Source of the DNA: Cryptomeria japonica
Lineage: Eukaryota > Streptophyta > Pinopsida > Cupressales > Cupressaceae
Assembly (NCBI RefSeq): GCF_030272615.1
Contig: NC_081415.1
Location: 368,388,167-368,452,166, forward strand
Length of the DNA stretch: 64,000 nt
Reading direction: 5' to 3'
Below the pieces are notes generated by a model, which saw nothing but the letters and a program-made list of their open reading frames with translations, was not told the origin of the DNA and did no database searches. Position numbers and translations under genes: made by a program. This document shows, piece by piece, positions 22,350 through 34,270 of this stretch (the first letter of the stretch is position 1; the number at the start of each line of letters is the position of its first letter).

Positions 22350-24371
22350 GACTAAATCATGGAGTAGTACCTACGACACAACAAGAAACTTCATACACTG
22401 AGAGTGTGTGATCTCACAGGACACAGAGTTAGCGACCCACATAGAGCAAATAGACAGGTGGATCAGTGGGTTTTAGGCCACTAGGAGGAGGGGGAGCAGG
22501 AGGATCAGGTGGAGGAGGTACAGAGGAGGGGAGAGCTAGCTCCATTTTGGCTTGTGTATCATATTTTGACCCTTCAGGGTGATCATTGTACCATTACAGA
22601 TATATTCATCTCTTTTGAGCTTATATATATATATATGATTTTGTGGTGATGGATGATGTGTGTACTTTATTATGATGGATTCTATTTATTTTCTTGTGAT
22701 TGTGATGTATGGATGGTAATTATGGATATGTTGTGCTGACCTATTTTTGATGCAGTGTGGATGCTTATATATGTATGCCTATGATATGCTGCTGACATGT
22801 TTATGGGTGTAGGATGAGTGATCATGCTTTTGATGTGTATATATGCTCTATATGTAGATGTAAATGATTTATGATGAATGAATAATTAGTGTAGGTGCAA
22901 TCTATATGAGAAATGATTGTAATGTCATTTTTACAAATATTGCAATGTAAGTTACAAATGGTATGCAAATAATGTGATCTAAATGAATGAGTAATAAAAT
23001 GTAATGTACCTGAATGAATTGATGTCATCTATTATAAATGCATAAATGATGCATGTAATGAAATCTAAGTACAACCTTATGTGGTAAATGTTTGTGAAAA
23101 AATGGCAATCCAAATGAATAGTGTAATGAAATGAATAAGTAATGAAACCTAAAATCTATATGAATAATGCCACCTATATGGCTAAAGTGAATGGATAATG
23201 CAAAGAGGGATTATGCCGATAGTAATACAATGATCTTAGATGGAAAATAGAAGAATATGGAATAGGAGATGGGGGGGGGGTGTTTAATTGAGGACTCCAT
23301 GGGATTATTAGATTAGGATTTTATGGAATGATGGTGAGAGTTGTGCACAAAAATTATGGAGAGCCAACCTAGTTTGATATTGCCCTGGGTAACCTGCACC
23401 ACCGATTATAGGAATCAGGATGCCATGAGAAACCCGAGGCATGGATTGACTCATAGTCAAATGAGAATTCCTTACACACAGCTATGTAAGTGTTGAGAAA
23501 CACTAATACAAAGTTGTGGGTACGTGCAAGGAAACCCTCAAACACACCGACACCTCTTGTACATGAGAGGGTAAGTGTTGATAAACACTAGTACCAGGTT
23601 GCTGGTTTATACGAGAGAGATCCAAAACATGCCATGCTATGAAAATATGCCCCAGTATGCATCTATTGTAAACATACCTGGATATGGAAAATCCAGGTAG
23701 TTGTAGATAGGTGTAGTCATAAGGAAAAAGATGCAAGTCTAAATGAAAAATCAAAGAAATCAAACAAGTCATTCATTCTTGACCAACTAACAGCTCTTGC
23801 CAAGAGTAGGATTAAGGTGGAGGATTAAGTTGCTAGGCGAGGGAAGGATTCATCCCTAGGGCAAAGGACAAAGTGGGTGGAATTTTGGATTAGGCAAGTG
23901 ATCATATGGCTTTGAAGATTAACTTGTGGACTTAGGACTGTTCTTAAGACTTCGTGAAGCTCACATAGAGGCACAAAAGCTCAGTTTTGATGGGACATCC
24001 CTTATTCATGACTTAGGTGAAGACTCATCATCATATGCATGATTTATTTGGAGATGGAAATGGAAAGGATGTTGTGATGGGCGGATTGGATGGGGAGGGT
24101 GATGGAGCATAGACCTAATAGACAATGGATCTAGTTTATTTACCTTGGTGCCTACATGAAGGTTTTCACCAAGGTACTTGTCCATAGCGCCACAAAGTGA
24201 TTTCCACTGATGGATGAATTGATTTTTTTTTTTGGGTGTCACAATGTGCCTGTTTGCTAGGTTTTCACTAGAGTGACGATGTTTTTTTAGGATCTTTTTC
24301 TCTCTCTTTTTTTTTTTTTTGTATTTTTCATGTTTTTTGTATTTTTTTGACAATTAATGACTTTCTAAGTA
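22350..24371. other. Spacer between PMD gene and gag-pol, no gene seen
   Basis: This is AT-rich sequence with a short (TA)n near 22622 and an oligo-T run near 24305. It probably holds the convergent 3' ends of the PMD gene and gag-pol. No motif-bearing frame is visible; a lysine-rich frame at 24006-24353 is a poly-T artefact. Confidence 0.5.
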
Positions 24372-25228
24372 CTAGGCATAGAATCTTTTTAGGTGCATGA
24401 TATTTATTGGATCGTCCAAAGGATCTCCTTCAGGAGTAGCCAATTGATAGGCCCCTAATCCATATTTTTCTGTGATTACATATGTCCAAGCCAATTAGGC
24501 TCGAACTTGCTTTTCTTTTCTCTTTCTTGAAGGTTTTTCTGATTCTCCATGAGGACAAGGTCACCAATTTCAAATTCTTGGGTTCTGACTTTCTTGTGGT
24601 AACTCATACGTAGAAGATTCTGATATACCTAGAGATGGTTCAAGGCCTTGAGGCGCCTCTCATCTAACAATTATAGCTCTTGTAAGTGGGCAATTCCGTA
24701 TTCTTCATCTGGTAGGATATTTTGCAGCGATACTCTTAGAGAGGGGATCTCAATCTGAAGGGGGAGGATGACTTCAAAGCCAAAGACAAGGGAATAGGGG
24801 GTGATGTCTATGGGTGTGCAGATGGAGGTGCAATAGGCCCACAAAGAGGGATGGAGTTGGAGGTACCAATCGCGACCAGCTTTATTGGCTGTTTTTTTGA
24901 GGAAATTGATTAGGTTTTTATTAGAAGCCTCAGCTTGACCATTACCTTGGGGGTAATATGGGGTGGAGAAGCAATGTTGGATGTCAAATTTCTGGCAGAG
25001 TTCTTTGACATCCCAATTTTTAAATTGTCTACCATTATCTCTAATGATAAATTTTGGAATGCCATATCGACAGATCAGGTAGTTGAGTATGAATTTGGAT
25101 ATCTGCTTACCAGTGGTAAAAGTAAGAGGGATATCCTCTACCCACTTAATGAAATATTCAGTGGTAGTGATAATGAATTTATTTTCATTGGAGGATGAAG
25201 GGTGGATTTTCCCAATGAGATCGAGCAC
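24372..25228 (-). pseudogene. Gypsy integrase
   Basis: The DDE core is visible: D in MLDLIGKIHPSSSNEN, D in FIIRDNGRQFKNWDV, and E in GNGQAEASNKNLINF. The C-terminal part continues past stops (QEFEIGDLVLMENQ, then HLKRFYA) to about 24372. The D and E residues seem conserved although the frame is broken. Confidence 0.85.
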
Positions 25229-25971
25229 CCACTATGAGAAGGGCTAGGGTGTAATGAATGACTGCAATTCTTGTGATGACGCATGGATCTTGTCACCATG
25301 TTGCTAGAAAGGGATTCATTTCTTCACATAGTTATATGCATCTACTTCCATTTTAGGCCAATAATATCTTGTTCTCAAAAGATTTTTAGCCAAAGTGAGC
25401 CCACTTGAGTGTGCCCCACAAATGCCTTCGTGTACTTCATGTAATGCCCATTGCGCCTCTTGTTTATCTAAACACCTTAGGAGGGAACCATCAAAATGCC
25501 TTTTGAATAGGTCATCTCTAAGGACGGTGTAATGAGCACATCAATGAATGAAGATTTGTTGTTGGGTTTTTGTAAGGTGTGGGGGAATGGTGTTGTCTCT
25601 AAGGAGGGTGTAATGAGCACATCGATGAATCAAGGTTTCTTGGTACCAAGGGACTCAGGACCAATGAGTACACATACCATTTTGGACTCTGGTAGATCAT
25701 ATGCCGAAATGAATAGTTGCTCGACCAAGAACTCACACTTCTGACTATGTGCTGGCATCTGAAGGAGGGAGCCAATGGTGGCCATTGCATCTACAACCTT
25801 ATTATTTGTTCGCAGGACTTGATCAAACTTGATCATTGTGAAGTGCTACTTAAGATCTTCAACCATGCCATGATAGGGGAGAAGTTTGTCATCTTTTGTT
25901 TGGTATTCGTCATTGACTTGTTTTATGACAAGTTGGGAATCACCATAGACTTGTAATTCCCTTATCTTCCA

Positions 25972-26478
25972 CTAGATAGCCAAGCGTAATCCTATAATGA
26001 TTGCCTCATATTTTGCGATGTTGTTGGTACGTGAAAAAGCTATCTTGTATGACTTTGGGATGCAATCTCCTTGAGGTGTGATCAGTAGTATTCCTGCCCC
26101 CGATCCATTTTGTGTGCAGGAGCCATCAAAATACAACTGCCATGTAGAGGATGTGGTGACAGTCATAATGAATTCATCTGGTAGTTCTATAAGAATATGA
26201 TGGTCACCTGGAAGTGGAGTGTCACCCAGCTAGTCTCTGATGACTTGTCCCTTGATTGCTTTTCTGTCTACATACTCAATGTCAAACTCACTTAACAACA
26301 TGACCCATTTTGTGGTTCTGCTAGTGAGGGCAACTTTTGACAAGAGATATTTAAGTGGGTCAATATTAGCAATCAATTTTGTTTTGTTGTTCAACATATA
26401 GTGTAGGAGTTTTTGTGTACTAAATACCAATGCCAGGAATGCCCTTTCAATGGGGGTATAATTGAGTTCATACTCCAC
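25972..26478 (-). pseudogene. Gypsy RNase H and second archaeal-type RNase H
   Basis: YTPIERAFLALVFSTQKLLH with DIEYVDRKAIKGQVI is the RT-linked RNase H. Downstream, WQLYFDGSCTQNGSGAGILL with NNIAKYEAIIIGLRLAI is a second RNase H with the D-G-S and E residues of the archaeal type. A doubled RNase H is the hallmark of the Tat/Ogre clade. Confidence 0.8.
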
Positions 26479-26723
26479 TAGTGTCTGACTGATGTAATAT
26501 ATGGCATGTTCCTTCCCCTGATCATCTATTTATGCCAATAATGTCCCCAATGCCATTGTGGTAGCACATATGTACAAAATAAAGGGTTTTCCAGGAGTAG
26601 GAGGCATAAGCAGTGGAGGTGACACCAGGTATTCTTTGAGTTTTTCAAAGGCATTTTGACACAAGCAGTCACATTTGAATTTTGTGTCTTTGCGCAACAG
26701 GTGTGCAATTGGATGGCATTTAT

Positions 26724-27655
26724 CTACAAGTTGTGAAATAAAATATCTAATAGACTGGAGTTTCCCTGGAGGTTGCAAAGTTGTTTGAGAGTCTTTGGTG
26801 GAGGCATTTCCATGATGGCTTTTTCTTTTGCAGGATCAACCTCGATGCCTTTGCGAGAAACAATGAAACCTAGTAGTTTTCCCGATGTGACACCAAAAAC
26901 ACACTTCTTAGGTTGAGGCACAGTTTGTATTTTTCCAATCTTTCAAAGATTTTCTTTAAGGAAGGGATGTGCTCCTGTCTTGTCTTTGATTTTCCTAGCA
27001 TATTGTCCACATAGTCCTTCATAATTTTATGCAATAGGTCATGAAAAATCATTGTCATGGCATGTTGATATGTGGCTCTAGCATTTTTGATGCCAAAAGG
27101 CATGATCTGGTAATAGAAAGTCCCCCATGGTGTTGTGAATGCAGTTTTATGTTGATCTTCGTCTGCAATCCTGATTTGATTATATCCAGAAAATCCATCC
27201 ATAAGTGATAGCATCTCATGCCTTGCTCTAAGGTCCACAATCATATCTATGTTGGGGAGCAGGAAATCATCTTTAGGACAAGCCTTATTTAGATCTCAGA
27301 AATTAGTACAGATGTGGATGCCCCTAGCGGGTTTGCCGACAGGTAAAATATTGGAGACCTATTCAACATAGTCTATTGGTTTGATGAATTCCACGTCCAA
27401 ATTTTTTTGGAGTTTTGCCTTGACCAGGAGTGCAATATGTGGATGCATTTTGTGCAACTTTTGTTTTACAGGTTTTGCATATGGGTGGACAACGAGATTA
27501 TGAACCACCAAGTTAGGATCTAGACTTGGCATATCAGCATAGGACCATGCGAAATTAATTTTTGCCTCTATGAGGAAGTTGATGAAGTCTTGCTTCTCTT
27601 GCTCTGTGAGGGAGTTGGAAATGAGCACATTTTTTGGAATGTCTTCGGTGCCCAT
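26724..27655 (-). pseudogene. Gypsy reverse transcriptase, catalytic motif damaged
   Basis: The N-terminal block FAWSYADMPSLDPNLVVH and KPVKQKLHKMHP precedes LSLMDGFSGYNQI and TFYYQIMPFGIKNA. The catalytic YVDD reads YVDN (in KDYVDNMLGKS), a change consistent with GAT/GAC to AAT/AAC. KKCVFGVTSGKLLGFIVS closes the domain. Frame breaks near 27360 and 26870 interrupt it. Confidence 0.85.
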
Positions 27656-27697
27656 ATTGATTCAGTTTGTTTCTTCTGTTAACAAGTTTGACCTATC

Positions 27698-28400
27698 TTA
27701 TGGAAGATAACCAATGGTAGGGAGGTCAAGTCCCTCATCCTCAAGTGCCTTTTCCAGGTTTTCACTTTCGGATATGCCCTTTGTTTTTGATTTTTGCTCA
27801 ACCAAAGGTGCCTCAGAGAGGTTTTCACCTAGGGAATCATGTTTTTTTCTTTTTATTATCTTTTTTGTGGCTAAGGGCATTGACCTGACTACCAAAGTAT
27901 CCTTTTTTATGTAGTTGAATACCGTGTATCCTATTTTAGTCTTCCAAATTTCGCATAGTCAGGAGAGTAATGAGAGCATTATCATCAATGCAAATGTCTA
28001 AAGTGGGTTTGTCTTGTTGTCCCCAGTCTATGAGTTCAGGATGGACAAGATGTAGCTCGTGTGAAATGGGAGGGGTTATGGGGGTGATGGGATTGACGTG
28101 AGTGTTAAAGAAGATGTTGTTTTTGTATTCATAAGGCATTTCATGGAACTCCTCTTCATCAGATTTTTTGATATCCAAAGAAGGACTTGAAGGGGTACTA
28201 GCGATAGTAATCTTAGGCATTGGGGTGTACCCCAAGCCTCTGTTGTACTTGTAGGAGATAGGATTTATGGGTGCTTTTCTTCCTTTCTCCTTTGGTCCCA
28301 AGCCGTGTCCTTTGTAACCCATTTTTTCAACTATAGCTGATGCTTTTGGATACATTTTTTTAGGTATTTTTGTTGGGTCTTCATCTTCTTCCCGGTACAA
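27698..28400 (-). pseudogene. G-patch segment between protease and RT
   Basis: ASAIVEKMGYKGHGLGPKEK matches the G-patch pattern (small-x-x-hydrophobic-MG-x-x-G-x-GLG). It lies downstream of protease and upstream of RT, then comes an acidic linker. G-patch motifs bind nucleic acid or helicases and occur next to protease in some retroelements. A second copy is in the gene at 50862-55909. Confidence 0.65.
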
Positions 28401-28451
28401 CTAGGAAGAGACATCCGTGTCAAGGATTTCCTTATCAAGTGGGCTGCATTG

Positions 28452-29253
28452 CTAGAAGGTGGTATCTTTGCATTGTATAACCGATTTTTGATCTTTTTTG
28501 AGTTCTTTTGGTTTGCCAAATGACTTAGGAGATAAGGGGAGGTTTCCTATTAATAAGACATGCTCCAATCTGTATTCTCCACAACCATTATCTAGGATCT
28601 TGATTTGTGTGTCTGCTTGGGATGAGGTGGAGGCAACATTTGATGTGTATGATGGAGCAGTTGGCGAGGGTATATTTAGTGGGCAATGATATGGATGCTT
28701 CCCCTCTAAGAGCTTGCAATATTGAAAAGGTTGTGGATCACCTTTGATAGTGATCTCTCTTCCATTAAAGGGGAATTTGATTAATTGGTGATAAGTGGAG
28801 GGTACGGCTTGCAAGGAGTGAATCCATGGCCGATAGAGAAGGATGTTGTAGGGGAGATGAAGATCTAATACTTGGCAAGGGGTTTCAATTGTGATAGGGC
28901 CCACTTGAAGAGGTAAGGTGATCATGCCCTTTGAAACTCTTTTTGTATCATCATATGCTTTTTATTGTAATCCTTCCTGATGTATCTACCAGGTCCTCAG
29001 AAAGTCCCAATTGTTTTATTAACGTGTATGTACACAAATTGAGTCCGAATCCACCATCTATCAGGATACGTTTGACCTTGTGCTTTTGGAGAAGGGATTT
29101 GATATGCAAAGGTTTATTATGGTCTTCATCTGCAGGAGAATCATTGGAAGTGAACACAAGGTGTTGTTGGGCGGCAAGGTTTCCAATGAGAGCTTGAAAT
29201 TGGGTAGCATTGATATTATCAGGAACGTGAGACTCAAGGAGAGCTTGTTCCAA
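28452..29253 (-). pseudogene. Gypsy aspartic protease region
   Basis: KRILIDGGFGLNLCTYTLIK is the protease active-site block, with DGG where many families have DTG or DSG. NILLYRPWIHSLQAVPSTYH follows, a conserved block in which the usual G of LGRPW is Y. A stop or frame change near 28940 splits the two halves. Protease would process the polyprotein. Confidence 0.8.
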
Positions 29254-29639
29254 AATTTCCTTATGGACAGGGGAAGTCTTGAGAAGTTCTACGATGGAAA
29301 TCTATGCGGGGGTCTTCCCAAGTTGTTCAAGGAGGTCATATCAGCACGCGGAAGACATGGGGGGAGGATTTGATTGGGGAGGAGCTCTTTGCATGACAAC
29401 TTTGCCTCGATGAGTGGTTACATTGCAGTCATTTTGAGAGTAGGAGGCGAAAGGTGTAGCACCTTGAATGACTATCCTAGAAAGGTTAGGTCTGCTTTGC
29501 GGAGGGGGAGTTAACTCCTTGGATAGTTATGACATTGACATGATTGTCTGCGGGCTCAATGCGACTCACTAAAGAGTCAAAGCCGGTTATGTGATTAGTA
29601 TAGTCATATTTCACCATGTTAGATGATGAGCCTTTTCCT

Positions 29640-31552
29640 TTTTCATGTTTCAAGAAGGGTTCCTAGTACATTTTGAGTTTGGCATTGTTATTACCAGGTT
29701 TTGCATTTGCTACTTCAATTTCACCCCTATCAATGAGATCTTGTATGTAGATTTTAAGCTTCATGCATTTTTGTGTATCATGTCCCTTGATACAATGATA
29801 CTCACAATATTCATTTTTATAATACCACCTAGGTTTGGGTTGATTGAGATCAAAAGGGCGAGTAATTGGGAAAACCATTGCGCCTGCTTGAATAAGCTTT
29901 TGAAACACCACTTCAATGGGCTCAACAAGAGGAGTGAAGTCTCTTGGAGTCCTATTGTTGGATCAGGGTGTTTGCCCCTGGATTAAGACATTGTTATGAG
30001 GATTTTGGGATTGATTTTGATTATTTTTATTGTTGAATTGGCGATTGGTGGGGGTGGGGTTTGGAGTAGTAACCACGGTCTGGACCCGTTTTGTATCAGT
30101 TACACTGTCATTGACCACGCTCTTATTTTTGGACCAGAATTTTGGTTTATCATTATGATAAGAGGAAGAATTTTGACTTGATCTTTGGTAGTGATTTAAG
30201 GTTCCTTCCTCTAACAAGAAACATTCAAGGGCTAGGCCCTTATCAATCAATTTTTGGAAAGATTTAATACACTGAGATGTTAGAGGCCTTGATAGTTCGG
30301 GCACCAGATTCTTTTGAAATAATTCAATTTGGTGCTATTCTGGCATGTACCATTGGAATTTCTTGATGAGGTGTCACCATCTTTGCAAGAAGTTAGCGAA
30401 AGTCTCTCCGAGCCTTTGCTTTGTGTTACACAGGCCCATCATGGAAACATCATTAGCCATGTTGTAGGCATAGTGAACCACAAACTTCTCTGCCAGGTCT
30501 ATGAAGGAGATAATGGAACCTCACGGTAAGGACGAGAACCATGCTAGGGCATCTCCTGTGACACTCTTAGGGAAGAGTCTTCGAAGGTATAGGTTACTAT
30601 AGGAGACTTCTTGACATAGGATGTGAAATTAATGGACATAGTCACGAGGGTCCCCTTTGCCCTCATACTTGGTGAACTTAGGGATCTCAAACCTTGGGGG
30701 GGGGAAAGGTGCAACTGATATAGATGGGTCATAAGGACAAGGATAAAATTCCTCAAAGGGGTAAGGTTTCCTTTTGTTGGTTCCTTCCTTCATGTCCTTG
30801 ATGATGTTTTTCATGTCCTGAATTTCTTTAATGAGGTCTTGTTGTGGATTTTGGAAATGATGGATTGCATTTGCCCCTAGAATTAGATGAGTCATGGAAG
30901 GTGCACCACTACTAATATATTGATATGATGAGGAAGAAAGGATGTGAGATGTGATGACCGATGTCACAGGGACTTGAGTGATAGTCGATTGTGATCCACA
31001 AACTATTGTGACATGCTTAAGTGTGACCCGAATGAAGCTAGTGACATTTTTAATAGGAATGGAGGTTTGTGGAATGGGAATATATGGTTGAGAAGAAGAG
31101 GGTATAGAGGCATGTTGGAGAATAGATAAGATCAGATTTGATAGTGGTATAGATGGTAAGAAGGAAGAAGGTGGAATGGAGACCACGGGGGGAGGTGCCA
31201 CAAGTGTTATTGATTGGGTATGAATGATTGGCGGGGCCGCAATTGATTGAGTTTGAATAGGTGCGGTGGTATGAGTGGGAGAAAGGTCTCCTTGTGGTTG
31301 TTGACCAAGGGTGGATTTATCGAAATCAGATGGGAGTTGAGCTCCATTTTCAAGGAGGGTCTTTAGAAGTGCAGTAGGATTGTGTTGGATAAATTTCTCC
31401 AACATCTCTTGGTTATAAGAGTCTGCTAGGAAAGTTTGCACTTCCAGAGAGAGTTCATCTTGGTCAACCATATTAGGATTTTGTGTTTGATTTTGGATGC
31501 TAGGTTGCACACTTTGTGTAGGATCTTCATATAGGACACTAATTTCTGACAT
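29640..31552 (-). pseudogene. Gypsy Gag with zinc knuckle
   Basis: The N-terminal part (31552-30629) is proline and glutamine rich and leads into FEIPKFTKYEGKGDPRDYV, the classic start of the Retrotrans_gag domain. The Gag core continues across stops with DALAWFSSLP and, at 30304, MPELSRPLTSQ. A linker rich in N, Q and S precedes a knuckle CEYHCIKGHDTQKC followed by LKIYIQDLIDRGEI, typical of the Tat clade. Gag would form the particle and bind the element RNA. Confidence 0.8.
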
Positions 31553-34247
31553 ACCATATTATTGTTTGGCCATCTTTTTCTTTTGAGATCAAGTTGTGAC
31601 CATACAAGAATAACCTTAGAAAAGATTGAAGGAGGAAATTTTTGATGAGAGGACTTAGCAAGGCTCTTGGATTTTTGGATTTGAATTTGATGAAAATGGA
31701 TTTTTCTGATTGATAGGGTATTTAGATTAGGACCCGGATTTGATTAGGATTGCACCTTAGTCCTGGGATGAGGATCTTAGGTGGGAAATATTGATGAACC
31801 CCCAAGCGAGGTAATGACCAAGTTGGGTAGAATTTAGACCTTGGAATGATGATAAAAAAACCTTTCTTCCACTAAGGGTTGACTAATGAACCTAAGTAAA
31901 ACAAAGACGTGGCATAAGAGTCTTGATTGACTCAAAGGATAAGGCAAATGCACTTGGAGAGGATTCTTCTTCAAGCACAAAGCCAAGTGATTAAGGATAA
32001 GGTCTAAATGAAACTTCACAAGGTATGCAACCTTAATGTGAGGTTAAATTGGATTTGATTTGGTTTTTGAGAATTGATTTGATAATTGGAGGTGATTGAT
32101 TTTGTGATTGGTTGATGTGCTAAGTCCTTAGGAAAAGATTGAGGATGATTGATTAAAGAGGGTTGATAGTGACGATTAAAAGAACTTTGGTGACTAGGAT
32201 ATCCTTGGCATGAACATGACTCAATAGATGATTGGTTCAGATGGCAAGTTGTATGAAGGGACACAACCACCCTAATTTTGACGATAGTTGGTGTTAAAAG
32301 ACAAACCCGAACCTTGATGGAGGGCACAAAATCTTAATTCATCCCTAGCATCAAACTCATTTCTATGACCATGAACGTAATCGTGGCAATGATGCAAGAA
32401 GGTCCTATGTTTAAGCAAGAGTTTGCAGTTTGTGTACCAAAATTTTTTACGTCTAATGAGTTGTGCTTGTGTGAGCTTATTCTTCTTGATAGGTTAGTGG
32501 ATTGACTTCTTAGGATGCTTATACAACTTAGGTTTATGGAACATGAGATGGACGGAGTTTTGACTCAATTAGGACTTTGTGTGGATGGTGACTAATGCAA
32601 CTTGGGTATGACTATGTTTGGAATTATGACTAGGATCTTGACTTGGATGATTGTTTGCTTTTAGACAAGTGTTTTTTGCAAAGTGTTTGAGGATAATGAT
32701 GTGTTTTTAGTCTACTCTTGGCAAGAAAGTATCAAGCAAAGCAAGCACAATAATCAAATGAATTTTAGCTCAAAGACACTCATGCTCATGTACAACATTC
32801 TTAAGGATGGCAAGGACAATAGTCATTGGATCCCAATCAGTTTCCCAGCTATGCTGACCTAGAGTAGACACCTAGATGCTTGACCCCACTAGCTCCCCTC
32901 CATGACACTCACTTCTCTAGGGCAGCCAAGCATCATTTCCCATGAAATCTTCTCATGGCGAACTTTGTGTCTCTACTAAGGGCTGTAAAAATATGGGTGA
33001 CTTCGAAGGTCCGACCTCTTGCACCAATGACTAGAAGGTTTTTGGCCACTATGCACAAGGTGTTTAATATGTCTTCCCGTTAGGAGCTACCCTTCATAGT
33101 TGCACAAGCGCAATTGAGGCCTATAGCTCAACGAGGCACCAAGAACTTAGTAGTCACGCAAGTGTGATTGAGATCTCTAGGATCCTACTAAGCACCCAAT
33201 GTGAGAGTGAACTCTCATATAGCCCCAACCATTGACCCTTTCATCATAAATGGCCTATTTATTATAGTGAGTTGGGAACCCCAGGTCCGGGTGTACTCAC
33301 TTGGGTCGTTCTCCTCTTATCTTTTCAAAGAGCAAGTTGGGAGGGCAAGCCCGCTAAGGCTAAGCATGCAACAAACATGAAAAACTTGGAGGGTCTAGAT
33401 TTATGATCGTCTAGCTAGACGAAAGCATACTCTCCTACCTTAACACTTTTCACAAAACACAAAAGATAATGGTTTATTTACCCTCTAATTAGATCTAGGT
33501 GCCTAGTTAAGAAAAAAGACACAATGTTTGGTTGGAACTCCTAGGCAACCTGCAAAACAATTGGATTAGTAGTTTTTTGTGTTTCTTAGGTCTTGGACAG
33601 TCGAAGAAGCTGCAACACTCATAAAAGAAAAAAAATCAATAGCTACTGGCCTGCAAAAACAACACACACATTGAAATGCAGTTAGTCGCGCTGAAGTGCC
33701 TGCGCAGGCGCCAAAACGCCTGCGTACGTGCTGTAGTGGGCCAAAATCTAAACAAATAAAAGGAAATTTACACAAACAAAACTCATTGTTTATACCTGTC
33801 TATCATGTTGTTCGAGATTGGTCATGCTGAAGTGCCTACGCATGCACTGAAATGCATCTTCTTGTGTTGAAACACCTGCGCTTGTGCTGAAATATTGAAA
33901 CTTGCAATAAAAGTTAACGGTTAGATTTCAAAATTCAAAATTTAAATTTTTTTGCAGAGGGCGAGATTTTGAAAATAGTTGCGCTAATGTAGTTTCTCCC
34001 ATGCTGAAATATGGGCGAAAGCACTAAAACGCATGCACCTACGCTGAAAAGACAAAAAGAGTTAGTAAATTTAAAAAATGGAAGCGAGAATTTTTTGTTT
34101 TTTGAATTTTTAAGGTGCTTGTGTTGATGTGCTTGCACATGCACTGAAAGGTCTTTTTGTCACGCTGATTTGTAGGCACTCACGCTGTTCCAATACCTAT
34201 GACTTGCACACTCACAAAACTCACAAAATCGTTAGATTTAGGGATGT
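31553..34247 (-). other. Gypsy 5' leader, non-coding
   Basis: About 2.7 kb lies between the primer binding site and the gag ATG with no motif-bearing frame. Long leaders are usual in the Tat clade. A motif tract at 33680-34200 is listed separately. Confidence 0.6.
33680..34200. repeat. Leader tract with GCGCTGAA-TGCxTGCGC words
   Basis: Imperfect words like GCGCTGAAGTGCCTGCGC recur: 33688, 33718, 33828, 33848, 33868, 33888, 34008-34050, 34118-34150 and 34163-34190. Several include TGCGCAGGCG or GCATGC palindromes. The tract lies at the 5' end of the gypsy RNA, directly inside the primer binding site. Confidence 0.55.
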
Positions 34248-34267
34248 GGGTCCCATCGGGAGTGCCA
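34248..34267 (-). promoter_or_regulatory. Gypsy primer binding site
   Basis: The minus strand reads TGGCACTCCCGATGGGACCC three bases inside the LTR end. It resembles the TGGCGACTCC...GGGG site of Tat/Ogre elements with one base missing. The priming tRNA is not assigned. Confidence 0.65.
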
Positions 34268-34270
34268 GAA

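Larger units (their letters stand above)
24372..31552 (-). pseudogene. Gypsy gag-pol, decayed (whole coding region)
   Basis: The ATG is at 31552 (MSEISVLYEDPTQ) and the likely last stop at 24372-24374, after HLKRFYA. The order is Gag, CCHC-like knuckle, protease, G-patch, reverse transcriptase, RNase H, second archaeal-type RNase H and integrase, the order of Tat-clade gypsy elements. Numerous stops and frame changes separate the pieces, so no functional polyprotein can be made. Individual domains are listed separately. Confidence 0.85.

Noticed and set aside
24006-24353. Lysine-rich minus-strand frame
   Set aside because: It comes from a poly-T tract and has no domain.
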